This document shows, piece by piece, positions 12,412 to 25,897 of a DNA stretch of 64,000 nucleotides (the first letter of the stretch is position 1; each line of letters opens with the position of its first letter). The DNA is from Macrolepiota albuminosa (taxonomy: Eukaryota > Basidiomycota > Agaricomycetes > Agaricales > Agaricaceae), in assembly GCA_027475525.1 (NCBI GenBank), contig JAMWFC010000022.1:63015-127014 (forward strand), in the 5' to 3' direction. Under the pieces are notes generated by a model. That model ran no database searches. It saw only the letters and a program-made list of their open reading frames with translations, and had not been told where the DNA came from. The position numbers and the translations under genes were made by a program.

Positions 12412-13814
12412 ACCACGGGAGTTGGGCTGGCGGGGCCTTCTACCAGTACTGCAGGTAAGAAGGGGATGTTAGCCCCTGGGGCTCCTTTCGGGGCATCCTC
12501 AGGGAAGTGCACGTTGACGTATGCGTGCCCTTCCGGTTGCTTACCCCGATGATCCTTTCGGGGTTGTGAGGCCTTAGCCTCAGTGGGGCATGTGCTAATG
12601 CCCCTGGAACTCTGCTCCCCAGAATGCGTGGTGGATACCACGGATAATGGTCGCGAAGATGCGACCTCAGATGCGCTGCTGGCGAGGCGCTGGATGAGCT
12701 GGGGGGCGGCTGGGGCAGGGACCTCTTCATAGGGAAGAATGTCCCACCCTAGACTGGCGTCCCAGCTGGGGACAACAACACTCGACTGAGTCGAGCAGGA
12801 GGGCACGTCCTCCACTCCTTGCCGACGCGCCCTTTTGCTGGAGTCGGTATTCCGACTCGGGGGTGTAATCTGTTGCTTGCAAGCGGCCGATAAGGCAAGA
12901 AGATCTGTTTTGCGCTGAGTGCGCATATGATCCATGTCGTCCATCATCCGACTGATGAGGACGACCACCTCCGCATCGCAGAGAAATGATGACTCTGCAG
13001 GTACATCGTACCCGTTGTCCCCCAGACGTTGGAGAAGGATAGCCAGGACTAAGTCCTGGTTGAGACTGGGCTCAACAGCCCATGCTTTTCCTTTGTCGCG
13101 TCGAGGACGCGACTCTTCTTCCGAGCTGGGCTCAGGTTGGTGCAGCATCTCCAGCCGCTGTAGTAAGGAGAGCTTGGCCAGGCTCTCCGTTGGTGCATCA
13201 GCCGATGAACTGATACTTGGTTCTGTATTGAGAGTTTCTGTACTCTCAATAGCCACGGTGGCCTGCACAAGGGATGCTTGGCGTCCCTCTAGATTGTTGA
13301 CTGGTACTGTGGTCGACAGGGAAGCCAACCTGCCTCCCTTGGCTGTCGCCTCATACAAGGCATCGTACTGGGGCATCATGCCCCAAGCCTCCATCCAAGC
13401 TGGGGGGTACGGCATCATTACAGGCACACCACCTATGCCAGGGTAGTGCGCCAGGGCGGTAAACTGGGGAAAAGGATGTGTCTCCAGTGGCCCTGTTGCC
13501 AGTACAGGGGCAAGCTGCCTCCGTCCTGACGTCGCTTGAGAGCTGACAAGCCCCCCGTACTGGTGTTGCTGGGATTGGCCCTCAGCGTAATGTGGCGCAT
13601 AAGCGCCCACTACTGGTTGTTGGGGCTGATAGCCGCCCACAGGTGCGTTTTGGGGCATGAAGTTGCCCTGCATGAATTGGTGTGGCGGATAGCCACTGAT
13701 CACCAGCTGTTGCAGCGGGTAGCCCGCCGCTGGTTGTTGCTGCTGCTGTGGGAAGCCCACAGCCTGTTGCAATTGTCCCCACTGGGGCGCATTTTGGGTC
13801 AGTGGGGGAGCCAT
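12384..13814 (-). CDS. C ORF3, N-terminal 476 residues, function unknown
   Basis: Starts with ATG at 13814, about 190 bp downstream of the pol stop on the same strand. Residues 1-130 are rich in Gln, Pro, Gly and Tyr (low complexity, likely disordered), followed by a MMPYPPAWMEAWGMMPQYD segment. Residues about 200-300 are acidic/basic with a possible helical stretch (SLNQDLVLAILLQRLGDNG). After 476 codons the frame closes and the conserved C-terminal region continues in another frame (12145 downwards), so the intact ancestor was probably near 1000 residues. Homologous ORFs sit at the same place in A1, A2 and D. It does not resemble envelope, chromodomain or dUTPase proteins. Confidence 0.65.
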   Translation of the reverse strand: MAPPLTQNAPQWGQLQQAVGFPQQQQQPAAGYPLQQLVISGYPPHQFMQGNFMPQNAPVGGYQPQQPVVGAYAPHYAEGQSQQHQYGGLVSSQATSGRRQLAPVLATGPLETHPFPQFTALAHYPGIGGVPVMMPYPPAWMEAWGMMPQYDALYEATAKGGRLASLSTTVPVNNLEGRQASLVQATVAIESTETLNTEPSISSSADAPTESLAKLSLLQRLEMLHQPEPSSEEESRPRRDKGKAWAVEPSLNQDLVLAILLQRLGDNGYDVPAESSFLCDAEVVVLISRMMDDMDHMRTQRKTDLLALSAACKQQITPPSRNTDSSKRARRQGVEDVPSCSTQSSVVVPSWDASLGWDILPYEEVPAPAAPQLIQRLASSASEVASSRPLSVVSTTHSGEQSSRGISTCPTEAKASQPRKDHRGKQPEGHAYVNVHFPEDAPKGAPGANIPFLPAVLVEGPASPTPVVCVGNGPTV

Positions 13815-14003
13815 CTGCCCCCCCCTTCAGCTGACGGTAAGATCAACGGCGTGAACTCAAACTGCTGTTGCTCATTACGGTCCACGGGCATGTTGTCCAT
13901 GGTTAAGGGAAGAAAGGAAAAAAGAAATTTCGCTTTTTAAGACGTGTTTCAGCCACAGCTGCTGACCAACTCAGCCAAGCCACGATTGGCACTGCTGATC
14001 AAA

Positions 14004-17000
14004 TTAAGTGCTGGCACGCTTAATGCCCTTCAACTCCAAATAACGGTCAAGTGCCGCTAATTTGGAGCAATGGGAGTGTGGCTCCCATGTTGTGTCCCCG
14101 AGGGACCACCGCACCTCAAACTCGAGCATATTACGCTCAGTCCACCGGTGCCCTATGATGCACTCAATGAACCATTTGTCATTGTCTCGAGCCCCAAAAT
14201 CATAGGGGCCCAGGGTCACCCTGTTAGGGAATAGCACATCGTTGGACGCGCTATATGGTCGCAACAGCGACACATGGAACTTTGGAATGATGCGTCGTTC
14301 CTGTAGTGCCTGAGGCAGCTCCAACACATAGTTGGAGGTACGTGGCTCCACGTCCAGGACGCGGTATGGGCCTACCCATTTTGGGCAGAGTTTACTCGCC
14401 TGACCCTTTGGGAGTCTCAGGTTACACGTTGACAGATAAACCAACACTCCTACTGCTATAGGTGGTTCTGCTCGCCTACCGGTGATTGGTGTTTTTTGCC
14501 TGAAAGACTTGCATCTCTATGATGGCGTCATGCGCCGCCGCAATGTTCTCCAGGGCCTGCCTGGCAAACTCAACAACTCCCCAGTGGGCCACCACATCAG
14601 CACAAAGTTCGTGCAGCATGGAGGGCAAGTACCCTCCATTGAGCTCAAAGGGCACATACCCTGTTGTTTCTGAGATACTCGCGTTAATCACGAACTCAGT
14701 GAGGGGACACCAGTCCACCCAGTCACGTTGGTCAGGGTGAACAACTGCCCTCAGAACCTGGCCTATACTGCGGTTGGCCCGCTCAGTTTGCCCATCTGTT
14801 TGAGGATGGAAGGACGTCGACATGAGGAGTCATGCTCCTAACAGTTTGTAGAGTTCCTTCCACCATTGAGACGTGAACTTTGAGTCACGGTCGCTCACTA
14901 TGGTACTAGGCAGCCCATGCAGCCTAACGATCTCCCGAAGGTAGATCCATGACAGCTCCTTAGCCGTCAGCGTAGTTCGCACCGGTATGAGGTGCACCAT
15001 GCTCATCATGCGGCATATTACCACCCAGAGGTAATTGAACCCTCTGGACTCGGGAAAGGGACCTATGAAGTCCATTCCAACGGAGTCCCAAGGTTTTACC
15101 GGCACAGGTAGCTGGTGTAGCTTCCTGGGAGGGGATCCAGGGGGCAACTTTGCCCTCTGACACGCTGCGCATGAGGCGCAGAACTTAGTCACTTCTTGGG
15201 CCATACATGGCCACCAATACCATCTCCGAATGTAGCCCAACGTTTGGGCGGCATCAAAGTGCCCCACCAGTGCATGGGCCTGGTTCAAGACTCGTGTAAC
15301 AATGGTTTGTGTACGGAGGAGGCAGACCACTGCCACCCCTTGACAGTTCTCTGTCGTGATCAGTCCATCAGGCTCATGCCTGAACCGAGGATGGTCGTCG
15401 GGATTGGCGGTTATCTTGGCATAGAGGGAATCATCGCCATATTCCTGCACCACTTCTATCCAGAAGTTGTCGCTGCCCAGGATAGGGGGCTGGGATGAAG
15501 GCAATTCGCCTTCGAGCATCTCAGCCAGCGTAATGGGTATATCAGGGTGCTTGTGCTCCCCAGGTGACGCTGGGTCCACGACTTCATGCTCCTTGAGCAA
15601 CTGGGCGGCTACGTCCCGCTCTTCACACTGCTCTCTGAGGTGAGTGCTTCGCCTCCGTTCATTGTCACACATAGCGCGTACTTCCAGGACATGCTCTCTG
15701 AGCTCCTGGTAGCGGTGGAGAGGTAGATCCTCTCCATCTGGGTCTATGCGGCAGTCTGCCTGCACATACTCATGAGGCTCGTGAGCCTCCCCGACTACAT
15801 CGCTCTCAAAGTAGCGCAACAAGCAGTCTGCCACTTTGTTGAGTTCACCTTTAACATAGGTGATGTCGAACTGGTATCTCGACATGTAGTCTATCCACCG
15901 TCGCTGACGTGGCAACAAGTTCACCTGAGTTTTGAAGAACTCAAGTGCCTTGTGATCCGTTATGATGTGGATGGGATATCCCATCAGCTTATCCTCCCAC
16001 TTGAGGAGGGCCTCGAGGATGGTGAGAGTCTCCAGCTCGTGCACAGCATAGTTTTGCTAGGCCGTCGTGAATTTCTTTGACATGAACCTGGCTGGGCGGC
16101 AAGTCTGCCAGCTACTTCCCTGACCATACATGGCTTCGACACCTGTCTTAGACGTGTCACAAATGAGCCATATTGACTCATCCCATCTAGGGTCGATTGG
16201 TCGAATCACTGGAGTCTTCGTACAGATCTGTTTGACCATCTCAAAGCACCGCTGGTGCAGCGGTCTCCAATTGAATGGTGACCCGTTCTGCATCATGGCC
16301 ATAAGTGGCCCAGTATAGGCCGTGACATTGGGCAAGAAGCTTGATATGTAGTTGATAAGGCCAACAAATTGTTGGATGTCCTTGTAGTTTTGTGGCGTGC
16401 GCCACTCCCGAATGCGATCAAGCTTGTTCTGATTGGGGTGGATACCCCGCTCATCTATGACATGCCCTAGGCAGTCTATACTCTGAGCATAAAGCTCACA
16501 CTTTTTCCACTTCAAGTACAACTTGTACTTGCGTAGTCGGTCAAATACGACTCTGAGGTGCTGCTCATGCTCCTCCATAGAATCCGAGTAGATGAATATG
16601 TGATCTAAGTAGACGTGCATAAAACGTCCTATTACGTCTCAAAAAATAGAGGTCATTAGCCTCTGAAAGGTTGCAGGAGCATTACAGTCTCCAATTTGCA
16701 TTATGTTGCTCATGAACGTGCCCATGATCAATGCAAATACGGTCTTGGGTATGTCTTCAGTGCAAATGTGCACCTGCTCGTAAGCGTCTGTAAGGTCAAT
16801 CTTTGAGCGATACTTTGCCCGAGCCACGTCTTCCCAGATCACCTCCTGATCTGGTAAAGGAGTTACATCCTTTATAGTATTGTCATTGCACTGACGCACA
16901 TCAAGAGCTGTTCGAAGGGTTCCATCCTTCTTTGGGATGCACAATAATGGTGCAGCCTGAGCAGTGGTGCATGGTGACCACCATTGAGCATTCAAATAGC

Positions 17001-17880
17001 GATTAGTTTTATCGTGTAGTTGCTCCTGGAGTGCGCGTGGGCAGCACGGCAAGTGGTACTTATATTGCTTGTTCTCATCTATGAGGTTGATCTCATGGTT
17101 CACCTCCCGCCATGGCGGGAGCTCCTCCTTGGTCCTGTTGACCATATCAGCAAATTCTTCTTGCCATTGCTGATGCAACCAAGGTATATCTTCCTCACGA
17201 AGGCTTGTTGCCTTCTGCTTCCCCTTCATACGCATTGGGAGAAGTACTTCCACCATCTCTGAGGGTGACCGAGGCAGCAGTGCATATTGCTCACGCATTG
17301 CAAGCACCCGAGTTCATCGGGTATATGTAGTCTCAGCGGAGAACCCACTGCTGCTGCCTTATAAGCCATGAGGCTTTTTCCCTCGCATACAAGTGAGTAC
17401 GCTACGGACACCTCGTCCAATGCTGGCTGGCAATACGCTGGTCTGATGGTCATCCATCTCTGGTGCACGTTTTGTGCACACGTGGCTGCCACCAGCTTGT
17501 TCCACCCCTGCGGCATTCGAGGGTTGTATGCCCAGTCGTACTCTGGAAGGGGTGCTGGTCGTTTCCATAGAGACCGTGTGTCCCCCTCACATGAGGCTTC
17601 CGCCTCTTGTATGCTGTCTCTCAAGTCATCCAACTTGACTCGTGAGGATGTAGGTGGGCATACATCCACTGAGTCCTTCGTTTGTCTCGCCTTTTGGTGG
17701 CGCTTGTCTAGAGGCTTTGCGCCTCAAATATCAGGAGCAATTATTCGCTCATTGCTCCTCTTGGAGGCTTGATACTCCTCCTCGCTCATCATCACCATGT
17801 TGTGGTCTGAGCTCAGTCCAGGCATAGCCTGCACTTCCTCATCCACATCCTCCACTGCCGGCACTTTGCGCCGGCCGAGT
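14004..17880 (-). pseudogene. pol: C pol: RT, RNase H, integrase, chromodomain
   Basis: Pieces 17669-17226, 17307-16639, 16620-16057, 16044-14830, 14823-14476 and 14447-14004 together cover pol. RT contains GDCNAPATFQRLMTSIF and an active site YLDH near 16605 (second Asp changed to His). RNase H has ITDHKALEFFKTQ. Integrase has the HHCC zinc region (HALVGHF ... CASCAACQRAK) and a core with MDFIGPFPES and SDRDSKFTSQWW. The end is a chromodomain (EFEVRWSLGDTTWEPHSH). Breaks are single stops at 16621, 16045 and 14824 plus frameshifts near 17.25 and 14.46 kb. By family knowledge the chromodomain would direct integration to marked chromatin. Confidence 0.85.
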
Positions 17881-20800
17881 CATGGAGACTCTTTGCATTT
17901 CTCCATAGTGCGATGACGTCGCAGACAATTATCAGTGTCGTCTGCTGTAGCTCGTTCGGCTGGGATCACCTTTCCATTCACTAGTACCTGACAGTGGTCA
18001 AAGTCTAGTATGACTTTGTTATGCCGCATGAATGGCGTTCTCAGTATTATATCATAGCGATCAAAGTTTGCTACATCCATGTATTCCCAGCTACGTGAGC
18101 CCGGTGTCTGGACAGTCACATTTGTCCCATACTGCACCATAGCCTGGCTTTCTATGGTGCCCAGCTGTAACGCCAATGGCATATCCAACTCCTGCACAGA
18201 TATTCCATACACATGGCCGAACTGGGGCATTATGTCTGATGTAGTACTCCTGGAGTCCCACAAGGTCCATGCCTTGTGGCCATCTACGTCCACATACGAG
18301 ACTAGGCACTCCTTGTCTGCCCGTTTCAGTGTAGGGCGCTGCAAAGTGCCCTCTGCTCGACAAAGAGTCACCTTCTTCATCTGAACCACATTATTCTTTT
18401 TGAGATCATTTGAAGACGGCCAATCCGTCATCGCCGCTAGGCACTCAGAGTCGCTGTCGCAACTGTAGTACTCGTTGTCGTAGACGTCGTCATATACATT
18501 GACTGTGACGTACTCCTCCCCCTCCACGACCACACTTTCGGGCTCGGCGCCCGATGCCTCCTCTGGGGGCTCTTGGTCGTTTGTGGGGTGTTCTGCCTCA
18601 GACTTGGCAGACACGTCTCCATCACTCCCACTCGTGGCTGCAGTATGTGCCGCTCAAAGGTGGGTGCGGGGTGTATACTCCTTCCTCAGGGCTCCCGGCT
18701 TTGTGGGGCAATTGGTGGCATAGTGGCCTGGCTGGCCACATGCGAAACAAGTCCCCATCTGACCTGGTGGGTTGGCCAGCTTGAAGTCCGGCCTTGGTTT
18801 AGGATGTTCTCCGTCCAGTGCCCGCTCTGGGCGTGGGCGGCTCTGCCCTCAGTTCACAGCAGGGGTTCTGCGTACCACAAACTGCGTGTTGCGGTCACGA
18901 TCCAAATTGGCCTTTTTGGCCAAGAAGGTCCCCACATGCTGACCCCGTGAGGGTGCCCCAGCAGGCGGTAGTTGCCTGGTTCCCCCTTTGTGTCCACTCC
19001 GATGTTTGTAGTGGTTGGCAGTTTTCAGGAACTGCTCATACCTGATGGCATATGCCACAAACTCTTCCACATCATTGACTTCTGGGGACAGTCCATCCTC
19101 ACATATCAGATAGTGGTGCATGTCTGCTGGAATGCCATCCAAGAATGTTTTGAGCATGGTATATCCATCCGGATATACTGCCATATTCTGGGCATGGTCA
19201 TTAAGGGTATCATAGAACCCTTGCACTTCCAACTTCTCAGTGTACTTGGCAGACTGGAACTCCCGCCTTGCATCCTGTAGCGTTGAGGGGTGCACAAATC
19301 GATCATACAGTCCTGTAAGGACTCCTTTGGACGTCCACTCATATTGGACACGGTGACGTGCAGTACTGCCTGTTGAAACCACCCCATGGCCTCTCTGGCC
19401 AAGAACTCAGGCAGAACAAAGATTTGTTCTCGTTCCATACGGTTGCCTCCGTATAAGCACATGGCAAGGTGGGTGCATACATCTATCATCCAATCCTCCA
19501 AGTCGGCACGAATATGCCTACTGTCTGCTTTACGCAGCTTCACTCCATCTGGTAACTGTAAGGTCACACCCAGGGCATTATCGACTACTCAATGCAGGCA
19601 ATTGTGCATGGCTTCACGATGCATTCGAATGGCCTCCCGCTGACCCGGGGATCTAGTCGCCAAATCAGCGGCCTGGGGAAGTGACTTCCCTCGTCCACCC
19701 TGCAGAGGATGCCCTGAGCCTCCTTGACTGTGGGCATAATTGCTCTCATCTCAAGGAGTCGACCTAGGGCCATCATCCCGGCTGTTACCAGAGGCATCAC
19801 GTCTTGTGGCGCCATCTTGATCATGATTGTTGCGCAGCCCTGGAACTGGAGAAGCTTGATTCTCCTGGCCCTGCATGACAAATTGACAACACATCTCATC
19901 AATGGGCTTAGTGCCCTCAAATACGATGCCCTGATCGTTGATAAGGGACTGTCCCTTAGTCCTGAGGTCGCCATTGCGCATACGTTGATACGCGACTCTG
20001 TCGCTCAATGTTTCCGCCATGGGCACGCGCGGCATCACAGATGCCTCACTCTCCACCTTGAGCATGGTACTATTGTGCCCATCTGGTCCTGACATATCTG
20101 TCCTAAGGTCTCGGTTACGCATGTGTGGGGGCTCCTCACGCCACCCTTGTCCTGCTGGAGTATAGAAAGTACTCACCGGTTTTACTTCGGGCACTTCCTG
20201 TGCCCATGCTAGTGCTTCCACTAGCTCGATTCCAACATCTTGATTGCAACGTGCCGAGCATTCCTCGGAAGTGTGGCTCCAGGAGGTCGAGGCCCCCAAT
20301 TGCCTTGTGGCCTTCCGCTGCACATACATTTGCAGCTCAATAGTCAGCACTCTCACCATCAAATCAGTATATTTTGTACTGAATATATTGGGCACTTTGT
20401 GCCCTTGTCACCTAAGTGCTACTATATGTGCTGATGCGTAGCGCTCGAGTCGCGCTTGGGTGGTGTATTTCATCACCTCTGGGTGCAAATCCCAGAACAC
20501 TCACAATCACACAGTGTACGCGGTTTTCAGCCGCTGCTCCTCTGCTCCGGTGTCATCGTCACTTGACGACTCAATCGCCTCCTCTGGAAGCTCTACAACC
20601 TCCGGAGCTTCCTCCACTGCTGGCGTGCATGGGAATCGGTTTTCCATGCAGGCTACTTCAGGACTTGCAGCCTCCTCCGGTACCTCTTTTATGCGGGCTT
20701 CCACTATCTTAGAGGGCATTGAGCCTGCTGCGGACCGCCTGGTCCCACTATTCCGGCTCGGAGGGATAGCTCTCCCAGTCCGTACCGCTGACTCGGTGTC

Positions 20801-21103
20801 TCCTGAGACGCCATAGGTGCCTGTTGACTGTTGGCTGTCCTCAGGGGGCCCTTTTGAAGCTAGTCAGCTAGACCGTCGCAGTCCTCCTGGCAGCTGCGTA
20901 ACTGGGGAAGTTAATCCCCCTGGCATCTTGTCCTGGAGACGTTGCTGACCATCCTGCTGTGAGCTTTCAGCTCTTCGGGCCTCACTTTCATTCCTAGGCA
21001 GGTCAGTGCTCTGACCTCGGTCTTGTCTGACCCGCATTGGACGCTGACATGTCCTGGGTGTCTGCTGGGTCTCCCCGTAGGTCGTGGGCATTCTGCCTGC
21101 CAT
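17880..21103 (-). pseudogene. gag: C gag and protease
   Basis: The start ATG at 21103 gives MAGRMPTTYGETQQ. The frame is interrupted by stops and shifts frame near 19.38 kb. The Gag core LEDWMIDVCTHLAMCLYGG lies near 19.46 kb. A zinc knuckle (TCFACGQPGHYATNCP, CX2CX4HX4C) is encoded near 18710-18755. The retropepsin region (18614-17880) reads WTLWDSRSTTSD, so the catalytic Asp is present but the usual DSG Gly is Arg. Gag and Pro of a Ty3/Gypsy element; this copy is broken. Confidence 0.8.
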
Positions 21104-21265
21104 CAGTGGAAACTGCAGGTATGGGATTACTCATCGATTCCCTGTTTAAAATTTGCACAGTGTGGCTGTGCAAGAAGCTCAAGAAGCTGATAGAGTTCTG
21201 TCAATGAACTCAGCAACTGACGTCAGGTGCTAGGCAATAGATCCTAGCTGGCGGATTCAAAAAAA

Positions 21266-21500
21266 TGTAACGAAGTTACGGGTTTGACAGAGCTTAGTGT
21301 GCACACAACACTGAATCAGACCAGACCGGTCTATTGACGATGTAGTGTACACAAGAAAAATAAGCTGCTTAGTAAGCAGCACATGTAACTAGATATAGTA
21401 AAGTAATTAATATTAATATTATATTATAATAAGTATAATATAATATCGACTACAGTAAGTAAAGCTATGTGGCCAACACCACATAGCGGACTACGCTACA
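21266..21500 (-). repeat. Right (5') LTR of element C
   Basis: 235 bp, TGTAACGA to CGCTACA on the plus strand. Read on the minus strand, the LTR is followed by TTTTTTTGAATCCGCC. There is no TGG-type primer-binding site next to it. Confidence 0.8.
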
Positions 21501-24500
21501 GTACACTTCTGCAAGGCTCCGGAGAAACTGGTGAGACTAGTACTGAAATGCAAGGACAAAGAGTGCCTCGCATCTTACATAGAGGTAAATGGCCACAAGA
21601 CATGGACCTTGTGAGACTCAGTGAGCATGACCACTAGAGTGACACCTCAGTTTTGTCAAGTGCATGATATCTACTTGAGTGAGCTGAAGGAGCTACTACT
21701 CCTTCAGTTAGGTACTGTGGGCAGTCGAGCTGCAGTGCAGTTTGGTACACAGGCAAGTATTGCCTATGCAAGATTGAGAACTGAAGAATATCTGGACGTA
21801 GCAAATTTTGATCACTACGACATGATTATAGAGACACCCTATATGAGGAAGCACAATGTTCTTCTTGATTTCAGGAAGAATGAGATAGTAGTGGATGACA
21901 ATGCTATTCTTGTCATACAAGTGACCATGGACAATAGCAATGGACAGCTCCATTGCCATCGCACCATGGAGAAGAAGATACTAGTCAGGCGACACTGACT
22001 AGACAGTGGCAGGAAAGCACCCACTATGAAGGATAGAGAGAACAAAGAGCAAGCTCATATGAGCTTGCCAGCAAATAGTCCAGTGCTGATAGTACTGGAA
22101 AGTGAGGCTCTAGAGTATGAGCATACTCTGAAGAGAGGGGAAAGCCTCAGAAAACAGTGTAAAAAGCAAAGTAAGGTTGAGGACAGGAGGCCTCAGCATA
22201 CAACAAGCATGGAATGCCAACTAACATTGTCTCAAGTCAAGGTTGAGGATCTTGTGGTGGATGACAAACAGGGAATAATGAAGGATGAAACATCCTCCAC
22301 ACAGACAAACTGGTTGATCTGGAATTGACCTGTACCTCATCTCACGTTTGAATGGGCGTTTGACCTCTGGATGCCTGCTGAGTGGAATGAGTTAGTGGCA
22401 TCAATGTATGCATGAAATAGACTACACTGGATGCCAAAGGAGGAGTCATATCATCAGGCTAGTGATGACGAGATATTACTACCGAGCAAGGTGTTTTTTG
22501 ACAGACTGTCTGTGATGTCGTGGAGAAGCAAAAAGGGTGTGCCTGTGCAATTGCACATGCTGGACGAGAGTGAGTTGAGGATTACTGCCCTCAGAGAGAA
22601 GTATGCTTGTCCAGCAGCATGAGCAAAAGTGACTGTACACCCATGCCAAGATGTGGACTAGAAGGGCAAAGATAAAGCCGTTGGTTTCACAGAGGAGGAT
22701 ATTCCGAACCTGCAGCTGCAGTGACAGCAGGAATTTGTAGATATCCTGAATAGAACCAAGGAGAAATTACCTTCTTGATGGGAAGTCAATCATGAAATAA
22801 ACTTTATTGATGAGAATAAGGTCTATAAGTACCATCTGCCACGATGTTCAATGGCATTACAGCAGCAGCTCAGAGACAAGACCAATCAATACTTGAGAGC
22901 TTACTAATAGGAAGCCTGACCAGCATCCCAAGCTGCACTGCTATTGTGCAAAGAAGGATGGTACTCTGAGAACTGCGTTGGATGCTTACCAATGCAATGA
23001 CAACACAGTGAAAGACGTAATGCTACTTCCAGATTAGGAAGTGATTTGAGAAGATGTGGCAAGAGCCAAGTTCAGGTCAAAAATTAACCTGACAGATGTG
23101 TACAAGCAAGTGAGAATTCACTTGTCTGACATCCCAAAGACAGTGTTCTCATCAATTATGGGAACATATGTTAGTAACATCATGCAGATAGGAGACTGTA
23201 ATGCTCCTGCAACGTTTCAGAGGTTGATGACCTCTATCTTTCAAGAACATATATATGGACAACATATTTATATACTCTGATTCAATTGAAAAACATGAAG
23301 AATATCTTCATGTCATCTTCGAATGAATGAGGTCCAATTTACTGTACCTCAAATGGAAAAAATGTAAGCTATATGCTAAGACAATAGACTGCCTTGGACA
23401 CAAGATTGACAGTTAGAGTATTTATCCTGACCAGGACAAAATTGATTGCATATGTGAATGGCATGTGCCACAAATCTATAATGATGTCCAACAATTTGTC
23501 AGACTGATAAATTATATCGGCAATTGCCTGCTCAATATAACTGCGTATACTAGACCTCTGATGTCCATTACTCAGAATGGGGCTCCATTTATATAGAGAC
23601 CTATACACCAGCATTGCTTTGAGATGATCAAAAAAATCTGCTTGAAGACACCAGTTATTTGGCTAATAGATTTCAGGCGTGATGAGCCAATTTGGCTCAT
23701 CTGTGATGCTTCAAAGACTGGAGTTGGAGCAATGTATGGCCAAGGAAGTTCTTGGCAGAATTGCTGGCCAGTAGGATTCATGTTGAGGAAGTTCATCTCA
23801 GCACAACAGAACTACGTGGTCTATGAGCTGGAAATGCTGGCAATATTTAAGGCACTTCTCAAGTGGGAAGATAAATTGATGAGATACAAGATCCACATCA
23901 TTATGGACTATAAAACACTTGAGTTTTTCAAGATTCAAGCAATGCTGTCTCCCCGGCAACACCAGTGAATTGATTATATGTCCTGATACAACTTTGACAT
24001 CACATATGTCAAAGGAGAATTAAACAAGGTAGCTGACTGTCTCTCGAGATAATTCAAAAGCGATAGAGCTAGTGAACACCATAAAACACATGACTATGTC
24101 AATGCAGATATTTATATTGACTCCTAAGGCAATGATCTACAGTACCATTGCTACAAAGAAGTAAAAGAATATGTGGTAGAGCTTCAGGCCATGCAAGCAA
24201 ATAAACTTCGATGCAGTCAATGTTTGCAAGAGCGGCAAGAAGCCCGAGACATGGAGGCTGAGCAACTAGAGCAGGCTCAGCCAAAGATGATGGTAATGCC
24301 AAGTCACAATGTGACAGGCAGTGGCCTTGGACCATATGGCCAAGACATTGTGCTTGCTGACATACTATTGCCTGCAGGAGAGTATCCTGACTCTCCTGTG
24401 TCTCAAACTAATGAGTTTCTACAGAATGTACTTAGGAACTACAACTATGATGCATTCTATACTGAAGTTCAGCAGAATGCAACTGCTCATCCATGGTTCA

Positions 24501-25897
24501 GTGTGGATGAGAAGGGACTGATCTGGATAACAAATATTCAAAGGTGCAAAGTAGTGTGTGTGCCACGTGACCAAACAATGATCATCTAGATTGTTACTTA
24601 AGCTCATAAGACTGTTGGTCACTTTGGAACTAATAAAACAATGGAATACCTGAGGCAGTGGTACTGGTGGCCTCAGATGCAGAAGAACGTGATGAACTTC
24701 TGCCAGACCTGCAAGGCTTGCCAGTGGTCAAAGACCAGCAATAAGAAGCCAGCAAAGAAGTTGCATTTCCTGCCTATCCTGACAAAACCTTGAGACTCTA
24801 TTGGAATGGATTTTGTCGGCCTATTTCCCAAATCCAAAGATTATAATTACCTTTGGGTGGTGATTTGCTGCATGACCAGTATGGTGCATCTGATACCAGT
24901 GCATACAACCATTACTGCATCAGAATTATTCTGGATATACTTAAAGAAGATTGTAAGGCTGTATGGCCTTCTGAGTTCAATTGTGAGCAATAGAGATGCA
25001 AAGTTTACATCTCACTAGTAGCGGGAGCTTTACAAGCTCTTGGGAGCTAAACTGCTTATGTCAACTTTGTTCCATTCACAGACAGATGGACAGACAGAGC
25101 AAGCAAATAGGAGTATTGCTCAGATATTCTGTATGGTGGTCCAACTGGACCAATGTGACTGGGTAGATAGAATACCTCTAACAGAGTTTGTGATCAATGC
25201 AAGTGTGTCAGAAACTACAAAATATGCACCGTTCAAGCTCAATAGAGAATACATGCCCTCTATGCTGTGACAACTCAGGAAGGACAGAGTTGTTCACAAA
25301 GGAGTGAAGGACTTTGCACAAAAAGCGTTGGAGAATCTTGCCAACATGCACAATGCTATCATTGCAGCACAGGTCATACAGGCATGACATGTAAACAATA
25401 GGTGGAGTAATAAACCTGAGCTAATGCCTGGTATGTTAGTATACTTGTTGACAGAGAATCTGAACCTCCCAAAAGGAAGAATGAGAAAGTTGTGCCTAAA
25501 ATTTATTGGGCCATACAAGATCTTGGTCGCAGAACCAAGCACATCAAACTATGTTCTAGAGCTGCTTGCAGCTTTGCAAGCATGGTGGATCATGCTTAAG
25601 GTTCATGTGTCGTTACTTAGGCAATATAACATGAACAATGATGCTATATTTCCTAATTGAGTAACACCTAAGACATATGATTTTGGTGCCAGTGACAAAT
25701 AGGAGTGGTTCATTGAAGAGATTCTGGGCTATCAGTGGCAAAAAGGAATGCACCTTGAATTTGAGATACGATGGAGTACTAGTGACATGACATGGGAGTC
25801 ATATCACACATGTACCAAGCTGGCAGCTTTGGATTGGTACTTGGAGCTGCAAGGCATAAAACACCCAAGTCAGCTTGCTAAGCGCTCATATGCTTAG
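21501..25897 (+). pseudogene. pol: D protease to chromodomain (degenerate pol)
   Basis: Element D resumes in the late Gag/protease region. The protease motif reads DSVSMTT instead of DSGS (near 21615). RT has GDCNAPATFQRLMTSIF near 23190-23240, followed by a deletion and a YMDN site. RNase H spans 23690-24050; the integrase zinc region (HKTVGHF ... CQTCKACQW) 24605-24730; the core 24790-25270 with MDFVGLFPKS; and a chromodomain end 25690-25850. Stops and indels occur every 50-150 codons. The frame ends at TAG 25895-25897 after QLAKRSYA, equivalent to the A2 pol end QLAKRM. Confidence 0.8.

Larger units (their letters stand above)
10402..21500 (-). mobile_element. Element C: Ty3/Gypsy chromovirus with third ORF
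   Basis: An 11.1-kb minus-strand element between two 235-bp LTRs. Order from 21500 downwards: LTR, T-tract, gag, protease, RT, RNase H, integrase, chromodomain, ORF3, pyrimidine-rich complement of a polypurine tract (10638-10645), LTR. It interrupts element D. The flanks (AATAC and GTACA) do not form a target-site duplication, and the LTRs differ at many positions. It is far less decayed than A1 or D but has several stops and three or more frameshifts. Confidence 0.85.

Noticed and set aside
10682..13814. ORF3 as a retroviral envelope gene
   Set aside because: Position fits, but there is no signal peptide, transmembrane span, cleavage site or cysteine-rich ectodomain.
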